Assembly (NCBI RefSeq): GCF_024295805.1
Contig: NZ_JANCLX010000002.1
Span: 162,720 to 226,719, forward strand
Direction: 5' to 3'
DNA: 64,000 nt
DNA from: Streptomyces cucumeris
GTDB taxonomy: Bacteria; Actinomycetota; Actinomycetes; Streptomycetales; Streptomycetaceae
Within the stretch, counting starts at the first letter, position 1. Each line of letters begins with the position of its first letter. Below, one piece after another: positions 9,830-19,479 of the stretch. A model generated the notes under the pieces. The model saw only the letters and a program-made list of their open reading frames with translations, was not told where the DNA came from and did no database searches. Position numbers and translations under genes: made by a program.

Positions 9830-10807
9830 TCAGGCGAGGCGCACGCGCGGATCGATGAAGGCGTAGGCGGCGTCGACCAGGATGTTGAACACCACGATGG
9901 CCGCGGCGCTGACCAGCATCACGCCCATCAGCATGGGCAGATCGGTCAGCTGCACGGACTCCACCGCCAGCCGTCCGATGCCATGCAGGGTGAAGGTGTA
10001 CTCGGTGACCATCGCCCCGCCGAAGAGCGATCCGAGGTCGATGCCGAAGATGGTGACGATGGGGGCGATGGCGCCGCGCCAGGCGTAGCGGAAGAACACC
10101 GTACGGCCGGACAGCCCCTTGGCACGGGCCGTGCGGACGTGGTCCTCCTGCAACTGCTCGACCATCTGGGAGCGGGTCATCCGGCTGTAGTTGGCCATGA
10201 AGATCAGTGAGAGCACCAGCCAGGGCAGCAGCATCCCGCTGAACCACTTCGCCGGATTGTCGGTGACGGAGTGGTACGCGGGCTGTTCCATGATCCCGAG
10301 GCCGCTGACGAACCAGGCGAGACAGAGCACCCCGACGAAGTAGATCTGCATGGACGCGCCGAGCAGCGACAGCGAGCTGACGAACTTGTCCACCCAGGTG
10401 CCGCGCCGCCAGGCGGCGATCATGCCGATGCCGACGCCGAACACCAGGAACACCGCGGCACCGCCGACGGCCAGCGACAGGGTGGTCGGAAAGCGGTCCA
10501 CGATGGTGCCCCACACCGGCTCCTGGCTGACGAAGGAGTAGCCGAAGCAGGGGGCGTCGCAGTGTCCGACGGCGAAGTCGCGCCCCACGAAGATCCCCAC
10601 CATGAACTTCGCGTACTGGACCGGGACCGGCTGGTCAAGACCGAGGTTCTTGTTGATGATCGCGAGCGATGTCGGATCGCAGTTCTTGCCGCAGGCGAGC
10701 CGCGCGGGTTCGGCGGGCAGGGCGAAGAAGAGGAAGAACGTGATCGCGCTGATCAGCAGGAGGATCACGATCGCGCCGAGGGTCCGGCGGGCGAGGAATC
10801 TCAACAT
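9830..10807 (-). CDS. dppB: Peptide ABC transporter permease, DppB-like
   Basis: 325 residues with about six transmembrane helices. It opens [24 protein letters not shown], the standard N-terminal helix of DppB/OppB. The long periplasmic-side loop contains Cys residues ([13 protein letters not shown] and CDAPCFGY). The EAA-type cytoplasmic loop lies around [21 protein letters not shown]. It forms the membrane channel with DppC. The gene follows the binding-protein gene after about 100 bp and precedes dppD by 20 bp. Confidence 0.93.
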   Translation of the reverse strand: MLRFLARRTLGAIVILLLISAITFFLFFALPAEPARLACGKNCDPTSLAIINKNLGLDQPVPVQYAKFMVGIFVGRDFAVGHCDAPCFGYSFVSQEPVWGTIVDRFPTTLSLAVGGAAVFLVFGVGIGMIAAWRRGTWVDKFVSSLSLLGASMQIYFVGVLCLAWFVSGLGIMEQPAYHSVTDNPAKWFSGMLLPWLVLSLIFMANYSRMTRSQMVEQLQEDHVRTARAKGLSGRTVFFRYAWRGAIAPIVTIFGIDLGSLFGGAMVTEYTFTLHGIGRLAVESVQLTDLPMLMGVMLVSAAAIVVFNILVDAAYAFIDPRVRLA

Positions 10808-10910
10808 GGCGTCGGGGATCTTCCGGTAGGTGCGGGGCCCCGGCCGCGCCCCGCGGCTGCCGCTGACGGCGGCGTACGCGTGGCGCGGCCGGGCTCCGGT
10901 GCGGCCGCTG

Positions 10911-12707
10911 CTACTTGACGAAGACGGCCGTGGGGTCCACGGCCCCGTAGACCGCGTTCCACTTCACTCCGCCGAGACCCGGGCCCCACAGGGTGAACAG
11001 CCGGTTGTAGAAGGTCGGCACCGCGGGCACCTCCTTGGTGAAGATCTTCTCGCTGAGCTTCATCCACTCGGCGGTGGCCCGGTTCAGATCGCTGACCTTC
11101 GCCACCCGGGCGATCTCCTTGTTGATCCACGGGACATCGAGATGGGAGTAGTTCGCGGAGTCGTTGTAGACGTTCTTGCCGTCGTACAGCGGGGGGACCA
11201 CCGTCGAGGCGGAGGGCCAGTCGGCACCCCACGAGGACCGGTAGAGGTCGTACTTGTTGTCCACCTTGCCGATCTGCGTGTAGTAGGTGCTCTGGTCGAT
11301 CTCCTTCTTCTGGACCGTGAACCCGGCGCGTTCCAGGGCCCGTTCGACGACCACCGCGGCGTCCTGGTGGGTGTCACCGTTGCCGTAGCCGTAGACCAGC
11401 TCGTAGCCGTCCTCGCCCGCCGCCTTCAGCAGCTCCCGGGCCTTCTTGGCGTTGCCGCCGGGGTACTTCCGCTTCTGGAACGGGTCGAAGGAGGTGTTGT
11501 AGCCCTTGAGCGTGGGGCCGACCAGTCCGCCGCCGATCTCACCGGCCTTCGGTCCGCCGAACTGCTGGAGGTACTGGCCGCTGGGGAAGGCCCAGGCGAT
11601 GGCCTCGCGCACCTTCTTGTCTTTGACGCGATCGGTATTGATCGAGACGACATCCACATAGGGCTGCGTCTCGGTCATCGACCGGGCCATCGCCTCCTTG
11701 TCCTTGAGGACCGTGGAGATCTGCGAGGGGTCGACCGCGTTGGTGAACGTCATCCCGTTCCGGTCATCGCCCTTGGCGGCCTGGAGCCGCCGGGTGGAGT
11801 CCACCCACTGGTGGCCGAAGGAGACGTCATAGGTGTCGACGTACTGGTGGCGTATCGAGTCGGTCCTGGGGTCCCAGTGCGGGTTCCTGACGAACTGGAC
11901 ACCCTTGCCCGGCTTGAAGTCCTTGATCTTGTACGGGCCGGAGGCGACCGGCGCCTTGTCGTACTTCTCCTTGGTGTCCTTCTCCGGCGGGACCGCGCCG
12001 ATGTTCGGCATGGCCACCGCGAAGGGCACCTCGGCGCGCGGCTGGTCGAAGTGGAAGATCACGGTCTTGTCGTCCGGGGTGTCCAGCACCGTCTTCGGCA
12101 GGTGCTTGCCCTTGTACGGGCCGTCCGGCAGCGCCTTGCGGTACTTCTGGCCGTCCCCGGAGAGCCACTGCTGGAGGTAGGTCGGGCCGTTGGTCTGGAA
12201 CGGGGCGTAGAGCCGCTCGACCGCGTGCCGGACGTCCTTGGAGGTGATCGGCGACCCGTCCTCGAACTTCAGCCCGTCCTTGAGGGTGTAGGTCCAGGTG
12301 CGGCCGCCGTCGGAGGACTTGCCGGTGTCGGTGGCGAGGTCGCCGACCAGCTTGACCTTCCCCGTCTTGTCGTCGATGCGGTAGTTGGTCAGGGTGCGGT
12401 TGTAGAGCGTCTGCATGATCAGCTCATCGCTGACGTAGATCTGCCCCGGGTCCAGATGCTCGAACGCGTCCCGCTGGAGCACCGTGACCGTGCCGCCCTT
12501 CTGCGCGCCCGGCAGCTCCTTGGCGGGGCCCGTGGAGTCGGCGGGGGTGCCCAGGGTGATGCCCTGGGACGTCATCTCCGGCTCCTTGGACTCCTTGGGG
12601 TCCGAGCCGCCCCCGCTGCTGCATCCGGCCAGCGCCAGGGCCCCCGCGGCCAGGGCGACGGTGAATGTGCGGGCTCTGCGCCTGTGGTTCAACGTCATGG
12701 TGGTCAT
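10911..12707 (-). CDS. dppA: Peptide-binding lipoprotein of ABC transporter (SBP family 5), DppA-like
   Basis: 598 residues. An N-terminal twin-arginine-like run RRRAR and a hydrophobic stretch end in lipobox LAGC with Cys29, so this is a membrane-anchored extracellular binding protein. The mature part has SBP_bac_5 features: GGTVTVLQRDAFEHLDPGQ at the start, WTYTLKDGLKFEDGSPITSKD, VRKAI-like KVREAIAWAF, and DLYRSSWGADWPS. It captures oligopeptides or related ligands for DppBCDF. Placing it second, between the two permease genes, is slightly unusual but common in Streptomyces. The ligand cannot be predicted from sequence alone. Confidence 0.93.
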   Translation of the reverse strand: MTTMTLNHRRRARTFTVALAAGALALAGCSSGGGSDPKESKEPEMTSQGITLGTPADSTGPAKELPGAQKGGTVTVLQRDAFEHLDPGQIYVSDELIMQTLYNRTLTNYRIDDKTGKVKLVGDLATDTGKSSDGGRTWTYTLKDGLKFEDGSPITSKDVRHAVERLYAPFQTNGPTYLQQWLSGDGQKYRKALPDGPYKGKHLPKTVLDTPDDKTVIFHFDQPRAEVPFAVAMPNIGAVPPEKDTKEKYDKAPVASGPYKIKDFKPGKGVQFVRNPHWDPRTDSIRHQYVDTYDVSFGHQWVDSTRRLQAAKGDDRNGMTFTNAVDPSQISTVLKDKEAMARSMTETQPYVDVVSINTDRVKDKKVREAIAWAFPSGQYLQQFGGPKAGEIGGGLVGPTLKGYNTSFDPFQKRKYPGGNAKKARELLKAAGEDGYELVYGYGNGDTHQDAAVVVERALERAGFTVQKKEIDQSTYYTQIGKVDNKYDLYRSSWGADWPSASTVVPPLYDGKNVYNDSANYSHLDVPWINKEIARVAKVSDLNRATAEWMKLSEKIFTKEVPAVPTFYNRLFTLWGPGLGGVKWNAVYGAVDPTAVFVK

Positions 12708-12770
12708 GCACCTGCCTCGTCGGACGGAACACTCTGCCGTTATCTGCCTCTGCCGTATCTCCGGCCCTGA

Positions 12771-13784
12771 TCAGCGCGTGGTCTTCGGGTCCATCGCGTC
12801 CCGGACCGAGTCCCCGAGCAGGTTGAAGGCGACCACGAAGACCACCATGGCGATGCCGGGGAAGAACATGTAGGTGATGTCGCCCTCGTAGAAGTTGGCG
12901 CCCTTGGCGAACATCCGGCCCCAGTCGGGGGTCGGTTCGACCATGCCCACCCCGAGGAAGGACAGCGCCGCCTCCGTCGTCACGAAGTTCGGCAGCATCA
13001 GCGTGGCCTGCACCAGGATCGGGGTGCCGAGGTTGGGCAGCAGCTCCTTGCGGACGATCCGCCACGGCGACGCACCGGTCACCTTGGCCGCCTCGACGAA
13101 CTCCCGCTCCCGCAGTGAGAGCACCTGGCCGCGCAGCAGCCGGGCGAGCTGCATCCAGCCCAGCAGCCACAGCACCAGCACCAGGGCGGTCACCCGGAAA
13201 TAGGTGGGGGTCTCCTTCTGCGGGCTCACGAACAGCGCGGTGACCACCGGCATGAAGGCGACGAAGAAGAGCTGCTGCGGAAAGGACAGCAGCAGATCGA
13301 TCAGACGGCCCAGGAAGTAGTCGGTCCGTCCGCCCATGTACCCGGCGACCACACCGATGACGATGCCGGTGACCGTGGAGAGCACGGTCGCGGCCAGTCC
13401 GATGAGCAGCGAGGTGCGGATGCCGTAGACCAGCTGCATCAGTACGTCGCGGCCCAGTTTGGGCTCGATGCCGAACCAGAACTCGCCGTCGATGCCGCCG
13501 TTGGGCTTCATCGGATAGCCGGTGAGGGGGTCAAGCAGCTCGGGGCGGTCCAGACCGTAGGTGGTGTACGGATCCTTGCCGTACAGCGTCGAGATCAGCG
13601 GCGCCAGCAGCGCGACCAGGAAGAAGAACAGCACCACACCGGCGGAGACCATCCCGGTGCGGTCGCGCCGGAACCGCCGCCACATGAGCTGACGGGGCGC
13701 CAGTCCGGGCGGAGCCCCGCCCTCCGCCGCCGGTGCGGCCTTCTCGACCACGCCGGTCTGGGATGGACTCGTCATCGCAGTCAC
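12771..13784 (-). CDS. dppC: Peptide ABC transporter permease, DppC-like
   Basis: First gene of the dpp-like operon, 337 residues. The cytoplasmic N-terminus contains the family motif LMWRRFRRDRTGMVSAGVVLFFFLVALLAP split into the charged segment and first helix. A second half of five helices follows, with the EAA-type loop LREREFVEAAKVTGASPWRIV and the terminal motif FNLLGDSVRDAMDP that is typical of DppC/OppC. Start 13784 or the ATG three codons later are both possible. The operon promoter must lie in 13785-14225. Confidence 0.93.
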   Translation of the reverse strand: MTAMTSPSQTGVVEKAAPAAEGGAPPGLAPRQLMWRRFRRDRTGMVSAGVVLFFFLVALLAPLISTLYGKDPYTTYGLDRPELLDPLTGYPMKPNGGIDGEFWFGIEPKLGRDVLMQLVYGIRTSLLIGLAATVLSTVTGIVIGVVAGYMGGRTDYFLGRLIDLLLSFPQQLFFVAFMPVVTALFVSPQKETPTYFRVTALVLVLWLLGWMQLARLLRGQVLSLREREFVEAAKVTGASPWRIVRKELLPNLGTPILVQATLMLPNFVTTEAALSFLGVGMVEPTPDWGRMFAKGANFYEGDITYMFFPGIAMVVFVVAFNLLGDSVRDAMDPKTTR

Positions 13785-13988
13785 GCCCCCGCACTGGTGT
13801 CACACCGTCAACGCCCGTTGTCCACGCGCGTCATATCGCTGCTCCCCGCCCGCCGTGGTCGTGCGTGCGTGTCGGGTTGAGCGGACTGTCGCAACCCATG
13901 AACAGCCCAGTCAAGATGCGTACGACGGCTGATCCGCCGGTCGTCCCAGTCTTGAGCGAACATTTGGCAGATCGACGCGACCATGTGC

Positions 13989-14006
13989 TTGACAGTGATC
14001 AGTCAA
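13989..14006. promoter_or_regulatory. Inverted repeat TTGAC-N8-GTCAA, possible operator
   Basis: Sequence TTGACAGTGATCAGTCAA: perfect 5-bp arms around an 8-bp centre that itself contains the palindrome TGATCA. It lies about 205 bp upstream of dppC in the divergent spacer. The TTGACA could instead be read as a -35 box on the plus strand, but no TANNNT element follows at 16-19 bp. The assignment as an operator is only suggestive. Confidence 0.35.
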
Positions 14007-14123
14007 CGAGGGCAAACCGTGGTGTATGCGCCCCAACCGCTTTAACACACGGGCAACTTCACTGTCGCAACACCGATATACGGACGCGCCAGACTGGACG
14101 CGTACGGCCGTGCGGGTGCCGTA

Positions 14124-14159
14124 GACCGGCCGGGGCGTGCCATGTCGCCCCGGCCGGTC
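14124..14159. terminator. Perfect 14-bp hairpin upstream of membrane-protein gene
   Basis: Arms GACCGGCCGGGGCG (14124-14137) and CGCCCCGGCCGGTC (14146-14159) with an 8-base loop. It lies in a divergent region, so it is not a simple end-of-operon terminator. It may be a barrier between the two transcription units, or a 5'-leader structure of the plus-strand gene. Its presence argues that the coding start of that gene lies downstream of 14159. Confidence 0.6.
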
Positions 14160-14225
14160 ACATTCCGTAGGTCACTTCCTGCCATGACGGTTGGCCGGGG
14201 TATGAGGTGGGGCAGACCTACGGCT

Positions 14226-15392
14226 ATGGGGCAGGGACGGATACTCACCCGCGGAGCGCGCGTCTTCGGCGCGCTCGTCTGTGCGGTGCTCGGGATGATC
14301 TCGCTGGCGTGGATCATCCGCGACCTGGACAAGGCCGAGGAGTCGGACCAGCTGTGGTGGACCTGGGCGGGCATGCCGTTCCGGGCCTCCGGCTCGGTCT
14401 TCGGCTCCTCGCTGCTCGATCTGATCCTGCTGGGGATCTACGTGGCCGTCGGGCTCACCGCCCTGCGGTCCTCATCCGCCGCGGGCGCGCTCGGCACGGC
14501 GGCCGTGGTGACCGTGGCGGTGCGGCTGCCGAGCCTGTGGAACCTGGACGCCGACTGGATGCAGGGCATCCCGGACGACCTCAAGACCCGTGCCGAGATC
14601 ACCGCGTGGGCGGGTGTGGTGCTGGGCGGGCTGCTGCTGGCCACGGTGGCCGCCGCCCGCCGTCCCGCCGACCTCGCTCCGCCCGGCGGTCCCGGCGGGC
14701 CGGCCGAGGAGCCGCCGGGGCGGCCCGGCCCGGGCGCCGCGGTCACCGCGGCGCTCTTCCTGGGCGTCATCGGGGTGGCGCTCGGCGCCTGGCAGATCTA
14801 CTGGGCGCAGGAGCGGGGCTGGGACGCCTACAAGAACCTGCTCAGCGGTAAGTACAGCCTGATCAGCCTGCTGGCCGCGCCGGGGGCCTGGACGGCATGG
14901 GCGGTGATCGCCCTGGCGCTGGCCGCCGCCGGTGCCGCGCTGGCGCGGGCGCCGCTGTCCCGGCCGCTGGGGATGACGGCGGGGGCTCTGCTGCTGGGTG
15001 AGGGCGTCAGCACCGCCTCGCTCTACATCAAGCTGGACTTCCTCGACCACCTCGACGAGCTGCCGGTGGTGGGCGTGCTCAGCGTGCTCACCGCCTTCGT
15101 CCAGGCGCTGGCCGGGCTGATCGCACTCGTCGTGCTGGCGCAGCGCCCGCCGGCCGCGCCGCCGGCCCCGGCATACGGGGGCTATGGCGGGGGGTACGGC
15201 TATGGCCAGGGCGGCCACGGCTACGGCCAGGGCGGGCCGGGCGGTTACGCGGACCCTCCGTACGGCGGTTACGACACCGGCTTTGACTCCGGTTACGACA
15301 CCGGCGGCTACGCCCCGCCGCGGCCCGCCGCCCCGCCGTCCGCACCGCCGCCGCCCGCGGCGCCCCCGCCCCCGCCGCCACCGGGCTGGTAG
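14226..15392 (+). CDS. Integral membrane protein with Pro/Gly/Tyr-rich cytoplasmic tail
   Basis: About 388 residues with roughly eight hydrophobic segments: VFGALVCAVLGMISLAWII first, then two pairs around an internal Pro/Gly linker, then TAFVQALAGLIALVVL last. The C-terminal 80 residues are low complexity, GYGQGG and GGYDTG runs followed by poly-Pro ending PPPPPPPGW. No family recognised. Start is uncertain: 14226, 14202 and 14184 are candidates and the hairpin ending at 14159 rules against anything earlier. Similar proline-rich tails occur on many Streptomyces membrane proteins and may bind WW/SH3-like or cytoskeletal partners, but that is not shown here. Confidence 0.78.
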   Translation: MGQGRILTRGARVFGALVCAVLGMISLAWIIRDLDKAEESDQLWWTWAGMPFRASGSVFGSSLLDLILLGIYVAVGLTALRSSSAAGALGTAAVVTVAVRLPSLWNLDADWMQGIPDDLKTRAEITAWAGVVLGGLLLATVAAARRPADLAPPGGPGGPAEEPPGRPGPGAAVTAALFLGVIGVALGAWQIYWAQERGWDAYKNLLSGKYSLISLLAAPGAWTAWAVIALALAAAGAALARAPLSRPLGMTAGALLLGEGVSTASLYIKLDFLDHLDELPVVGVLSVLTAFVQALAGLIALVVLAQRPPAAPPAPAYGGYGGGYGYGQGGHGYGQGGPGGYADPPYGGYDTGFDSGYDTGGYAPPRPAAPPSAPPPPAAPPPPPPPGW

Positions 15393-15423
15393 CGGCGGGC
15401 GGGGCCGGGGGCGGCGGTGTCCG

Positions 15424-17586
15424 CTAGCTCAGCCCCAGGGACCGCTTGAGGAACTCCACCTGGAGCAGCAGCAGATTCTCCGCGACCTGCTCCTGCGGGG
15501 TCATATGGGTCACCCCGGACAGCGGCAGCACCTCATGGGGACGGCCCGCGGCCAGCAGCGCGGAGGACAGCCGCAGGCTGTGCGCCACGACCACGTTGTC
15601 GTCCGCCAGCCCGTGGACGATCATCATCGGCCGTACGGTCTCCGCCGCGCCGGACAGCCCCTCATCGGTCACCAGCGAGTTCTCGGCGTAGACCGCGGGC
15701 TGCTCGTCCGGCCGGCCGAGGTACCGCTCCATGTAGTGGGTGTCGTACAGCCGCAGATCGGTGACCGGGGCGCCGACCACCCCCGCGTGGAAGACATCGG
15801 GGCGGCGCAGCACCGCGAGTCCGGCGAGATAGCCGCCGTAGGACCAGCCGCGGATGGCCACCTTGGTCAGATCCAGCGGATGGCTTCCGGCCAGCGCGGT
15901 GAGCGCCTCCACCTGGTCCTCCAGCGAGACGGCCGCGAGGTCGTCGCGCACCGCCTTCTCCCAGCCGGGGGAGCGGCCCGGGGTGCCGCGGCCGTCGGCC
16001 ACGATCACCGCGAAGCCCTGGTCGGCGAACCACTGCGAGGTCAGATAGGCGTTGTGGGAGGCCACCACGCGCTGGCCGTGCGGGCCACCGTACGGATCCA
16101 TCAGCACCGGGAGCGGACCGTCGCCCTCGCGGTAGCCGGTCGGCAGCAGTACCGCGCAGGGGATGTCGCGCTTGCCCGCGAAGACCAGCTGCGGGCGGGC
16201 GGTGAGCACCGGCGCTTCCGCGTACGAGGCGATCTCGGCGAGCGGCTCATGCGTGCCGCGGTCCCCGGGCCGGAGGATCTCCACCCGGGTCCCGGGCCGC
16301 TCCAGACCCGCGTAGGACAGGGCGACCACCTCGGCGCCGCGCGCGGCGGAGTGCACCGCGGGGAACGGCCGCTTGCCGACCGGCTCCCAGCCGCCCTGGT
16401 CGCCGCTGCCGCGGAACCAGGCGCGGTAGACATCGATCTCACCGGGCAGTTCGGGAAGACCCGCGCCGGCCCCGGGGGACGCGGAGAACAGCACGTCGTC
16501 CTCGCCGATGCCGAGGATCGCGCGCACATGGAGGGCACCGGAGGTGAGCTTGCGGTCGCCGACCATCAGCACCCGGGCACCGGCCTCGTCCGCGATCCGC
16601 ACGAGCCGACCATCTTGCGTCCACGCCGGAACGCCGGGGAAAAGATCCAGCCAAACCGCGTCCTCGTCGACATGGACCGTGCTGGTCCGTCCGGACTCGG
16701 TGTCCACGGCCAGATAGAGCTGGCTGCGCTGGTCCCGCGCCTGGACCAGCAGAAGCGGCGGACCGTAGGCCGACCAGTGCACCTGGGCCAGGTAGGGGTA
16801 GCGCTGCCGGTCCCATTCGACCTCCGTACGGGAGCCGTCCAGGCCCAGCAGCACCAGCCGCACCTCGGCGTTGGGCGTGCCCGCGGCCGGGTAGGCGATC
16901 TCGGTGGGCTCCCGGTCGGGATGCGCCGGGTCGGCGATCCACCAGCGCCGCACCGGGGCGTCGTCCACCCGCGCCACCAGCAGCGCGTCCCCCTCGGGCG
17001 ACCACCAGTAGCCGCGCGAGCGGTGCATCTCCTCGGCCGCGATGAACTCCGCGAGACCGTAGGTGACGGTGTCGCCCTCCGGTGCGGCGAGTGCCCGGTC
17101 GCCCTCGCCGTCGGCGCCGGTCACCCGCAGCGCGCCGTCCGCCGCATAGGCGATGTGACGGCCGTCGGGGGACGGCCGCGGATCCACCACCGGGCCCGGA
17201 ACCGGCAGTTCACGGCTGGTGCCACCGATCAGATCGGCGGTGAACAGCCGCCCGGAGAGGGAGAAGGCGGCCAGCTCCACCGCCGCGTCCACCGCGTAGC
17301 CGACCACTCCGGCCGATCCCTCACGGCTGCGTTCGCGCCGCGCCCGCTCCTCGGCGGACAGCTCCTCCTCGGCGCCGCCGAGCAGCTCCGCCGGGTCCGC
17401 GACCGGGCGCTCCCGGCCCTCGTCGAGGTCGTGCACCCACAGCAGCCCCGTCCGGTCGGTGCCGGTGCGGGACCGCAGGAAGACGACGCGCGCATCGTCC
17501 GGGGCCACGGTGAGGGCCCGGGGCGCCCCGAGGGTGAAACGCTGGGTGCGCGCGTGTTGCCGAGGGAACGAGAGCTGTCCGGTCAT
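15424..17586 (-). CDS. S9-family prolyl oligopeptidase / dipeptidyl-peptidase IV-like
   Basis: 720 residues from ATG 17586. The N-terminal beta-propeller of about 440 residues has DPP4-type repeats (VDPRPSPDGRHIAYAADG; SRGYWWSPEGDALLVAR). The C-terminal alpha/beta hydrolase has the nucleophile motif GWSYGG with Ser582, the acid in GLADDNVVVAHS and the His in SGVTHMT. An EE pair (AEFIAAEEMHR) in the propeller matches the N-terminus-binding glutamates of DPP4, so dipeptidyl aminopeptidase activity is plausible. No signal peptide is evident, so it is probably cytoplasmic and processes peptides from uptake or turnover. Confidence 0.9.
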   Translation of the reverse strand: MTGQLSFPRQHARTQRFTLGAPRALTVAPDDARVVFLRSRTGTDRTGLLWVHDLDEGRERPVADPAELLGGAEEELSAEERARRERSREGSAGVVGYAVDAAVELAAFSLSGRLFTADLIGGTSRELPVPGPVVDPRPSPDGRHIAYAADGALRVTGADGEGDRALAAPEGDTVTYGLAEFIAAEEMHRSRGYWWSPEGDALLVARVDDAPVRRWWIADPAHPDREPTEIAYPAAGTPNAEVRLVLLGLDGSRTEVEWDRQRYPYLAQVHWSAYGPPLLLVQARDQRSQLYLAVDTESGRTSTVHVDEDAVWLDLFPGVPAWTQDGRLVRIADEAGARVLMVGDRKLTSGALHVRAILGIGEDDVLFSASPGAGAGLPELPGEIDVYRAWFRGSGDQGGWEPVGKRPFPAVHSAARGAEVVALSYAGLERPGTRVEILRPGDRGTHEPLAEIASYAEAPVLTARPQLVFAGKRDIPCAVLLPTGYREGDGPLPVLMDPYGGPHGQRVVASHNAYLTSQWFADQGFAVIVADGRGTPGRSPGWEKAVRDDLAAVSLEDQVEALTALAGSHPLDLTKVAIRGWSYGGYLAGLAVLRRPDVFHAGVVGAPVTDLRLYDTHYMERYLGRPDEQPAVYAENSLVTDEGLSGAAETVRPMMIVHGLADDNVVVAHSLRLSSALLAAGRPHEVLPLSGVTHMTPQEQVAENLLLLQVEFLKRSLGLS

Positions 17587-17940
17587 AGGGCGAGCGTACG
17601 TGTCCGGTTGATCTCCAGGGGCCGGACGGCCCGATCGGTGGTCCGGCCGGGCCACCGGTGGCGCGGACCCCGGCCGGCGCCGCTTGCCGACGGCACGGTC
17701 CGGCCGCGCGGGTGCCCGGATCAAGCCAGCCCGGACGGCCCCGATATGGCGCATAACCAGCGTGAAGTGGCCTCGTCAGCACGGCAGTTAGTGCAATCAG
17801 GCATGCGCCCCTGTCATGCTCCCGTGCACCGAGTCGTGCGCACGCGCCCATAGTTATGATCGATTGCGCATAGTGGGTAGGGCCCCCGTGGCATCAATAA
17901 TGTTGTCCGTCCGAGCGCGTGTACCTGGAGGTGAGCCGCT
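17587..17940. other. Intergenic region between divergent S9 peptidase and small membrane protein
   Basis: About 354 bp. It must contain the promoters of the minus-strand peptidase gene and the plus-strand small membrane protein. A TATGAT hexamer at 17855-17860 on the plus strand is the best -10 candidate, with no good -35. GGAGGTGA immediately before GTG 17941 is a clear ribosome-binding site. I see no RNA gene. Confidence 0.6.
17855..17860 (+). promoter_or_regulatory. Candidate -10 element TATGAT
   Basis: TATGAT lies 80 bp upstream of the GTG start of the small membrane-protein gene. No recognisable -35 sits 16-19 bp further up, so it is a weak or activator-dependent candidate. Only the hexamer match supports it. 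Confidence 0.3.
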
Positions 17941-18135
17941 GTGGCGCTCTCGATTTCACTGGTAGTGCTGCTGCTGATCATCGTCTTCATGCTCGTCAAC
18001 AAGGCAGGGCTGAAGGCGGGGCACGCGATCATCTGTGTGCTCCTCGGCTTCTACCTCGCCAGCTCGTCGGTGGCACCGACGATCGACGACCTCACCACCA
18101 ATGTGGCGGACATGATCGGTGACGTGGACCTCTGA
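17941..18135 (+). CDS. Small membrane protein, 64 aa
   Basis: GTG 17941 with a strong ribosome-binding site GGAGGTGA. One N-terminal transmembrane helix (LVVLLLIIVFMLV) is followed by a second hydrophobic segment (AIICVLLGFYLASS) and a short acidic tail ending DMIGDVDL. Not a recognised family. Size and topology resemble small holin-like or DUF2304-like proteins, but there is no motif match to claim either. Confidence 0.72.
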   Translation: MALSISLVVLLLIIVFMLVNKAGLKAGHAIICVLLGFYLASSSVAPTIDDLTTNVADMIGDVDL

Positions 18136-18229
18136 CCCCGGGGGTCGGACGGCCGCCCGGCCGTGGCGGGCGGAGGGGGCGTGGTGCCGCGCCCCATGGG
18201 CACGGGTGTGCGAATCGTAGGCTGTGCCC

Positions 18230-19114
18230 ATGACCGCTCTTCCCGTCCGTCGTCTGCTCCTGGTGCATGCGCATCCGGACGACGAGTCGATCAACAATGG
18301 CGCGACCATGGCGAAGTACGCCGCCGAGGGTGCCCATGTCACGCTGGTGACCTGCACCCTCGGTGAAGAGGGCGAGGTCATCCCGCCCGATCTGGCGCAT
18401 CTCGCCGCCGACCGCGACGACGCGCTGGGGCCCCACCGGATCGGTGAACTGGCCGCGGCGATGGCGGCCTTGGGGGTCGAGGACCACCGCTTCCTCGGCG
18501 GACCCGGCCGCTACCGCGACTCGGGGATGATGGGCGTTCCGCAGAACGACCGCCCGGAGTGCTTCTGGCAGGCCGACCTCGACGAGGCGGCGGGCCATCT
18601 GGTGGCCGTGATCCGCGAGGTCCGGCCCCAGGTCATGATCGCGTACGACCGGAACGGGGGCTATGGCCACCCCGACCACATCCAGGCCCACCGCGTCGCG
18701 ATGCGCGCGCATCGGCTGGCCGCGGACCCCGGTTTCGGCCCTGGTCTTGGCGCCCCCCACGAGATCGCCAAGGTCTACTGGAACTGTGTGCCGCGCTCGG
18801 CGGTCGAGGAGGGCTTCGCCCGGCTGCGGGCGGCGGGCCGGGAGGCGCCGTTCCCGGGTATCGCGTCGGTCGACGATGTGCCCGGTGTGGTGGACGATGC
18901 CGAGGTGACCGCGGTCGTCGACGGCGGCGGCCACGCGGCGGCGAAGACCGCGGCCATGCGCGCCCACGCCACCCAGATCGCGGTGGACGGACCCTTCTTC
19001 GCCCTCTCCAACGAGCTGGGCCAGCCGCTCTTCGTCCGTGAGCACTACCGGCTCGTCCGGGGCGAGGCCGCCGCGGACCGCGAGGACGACCTCTTCGCGG
19101 GGGTGGGCGTATGA
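18230..19114 (+). CDS. mshB: Mycothiol biosynthesis GlcNAc-inositol deacetylase MshB
   Basis: 294 residues of the PIG-L/LmbE zinc deacetylase family. It removes the acetyl group from GlcNAc-inositol in mycothiol synthesis, the step before cysteine ligation by MshC. The zinc/catalytic motif AHPDDES is at residues 14-20 and the second metal motif [10 protein letters not shown] is near residue 145. Substrate-type features [13 protein letters not shown] and [12 protein letters not shown] are characteristic of MshB rather than Mca. ATG 18230 is preferred. The stop overlaps the next gene by 4 bp (ATGA). It is a marker of an actinobacterial genome. Confidence 0.94.
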   Translation: MTALPVRRLLLVHAHPDDESINNGATMAKYAAEGAHVTLVTCTLGEEGEVIPPDLAHLAADRDDALGPHRIGELAAAMAALGVEDHRFLGGPGRYRDSGMMGVPQNDRPECFWQADLDEAAGHLVAVIREVRPQVMIAYDRNGGYGHPDHIQAHRVAMRAHRLAADPGFGPGLGAPHEIAKVYWNCVPRSAVEEGFARLRAAGREAPFPGIASVDDVPGVVDDAEVTAVVDGGGHAAAKTAAMRAHATQIAVDGPFFALSNELGQPLFVREHYRLVRGEAAADREDDLFAGVGV

Positions 19115-19479
19115 GTGCCGCACGTCTGGGCGCATACGTCCTGCTCGCCGTGATGGGCGTGCTCGTGGGCCTCGCGGGCGCGCTGGTCCAAGGCGCCTGG
19201 TTCCCCGGCGGATTGCTGCTCGCGCTGCTCGGTGTGGTGGCGCTCTGCTACGGCGGGCTCAAGGCCACCGCCACCCGGATGGGCGGTGGAGTGCCCGCCG
19301 GGGCCTGGACGGTCACCGTGCTGCTGCTCACCTCGACGCGCCCGGAGGGGGACTTCCTCTTCGGCGCGGGGCTGGGCTCGTATGTCTTCCTGCTGGGCGG
19401 GATGTTCGCCGGTGTGATCTGCGCCACGTTGCCGCTGGTTCCGCAACCGGCCGCGCGGTCCGCCCGACTTGGTAAGTGA
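19111..19479 (+). CDS. DUF6113-like integral membrane protein
   Basis: 122 residues with four hydrophobic segments ([62 protein letters not shown]). It is coupled to mshB by ATGA. It occurs next to mshB in Streptomyces and is annotated as DUF6113, from memory. No catalytic motif is visible. The role is unknown and a link to mycothiol is only by position. Confidence 0.78.
   Translation: MSAARLGAYVLLAVMGVLVGLAGALVQGAWFPGGLLLALLGVVALCYGGLKATATRMGGGVPAGAWTVTVLLLTSTRPEGDFLFGAGLGSYVFLLGGMFAGVICATLPLVPQPAARSARLGK

Larger units (their letters stand above)
13785..14225. other. Divergent intergenic region between dppC and a membrane-protein gene
   Basis: About 440 bp without a credible gene. It should hold the promoter of the minus-strand peptide-importer operon and that of the plus-strand membrane protein. 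I see an interrupted inverted repeat at 13989-14006 and a perfect 14-bp hairpin at 14124-14159 (listed separately). No convincing -10/-35 pair is visible on either strand. Composition is less GC-rich than the genes around it. Confidence 0.7.

Noticed and set aside
13989..14030. TTGACA as a -35 promoter element
   Set aside because: No -10-like hexamer occurs at 16-19 bp. The inverted-repeat reading is preferred.
15184..17853. 889-codon plus-strand frame opposite the S9 peptidase
   Set aside because: The minus strand has a complete triad and propeller repeats. The plus frame is compositionally a shadow.
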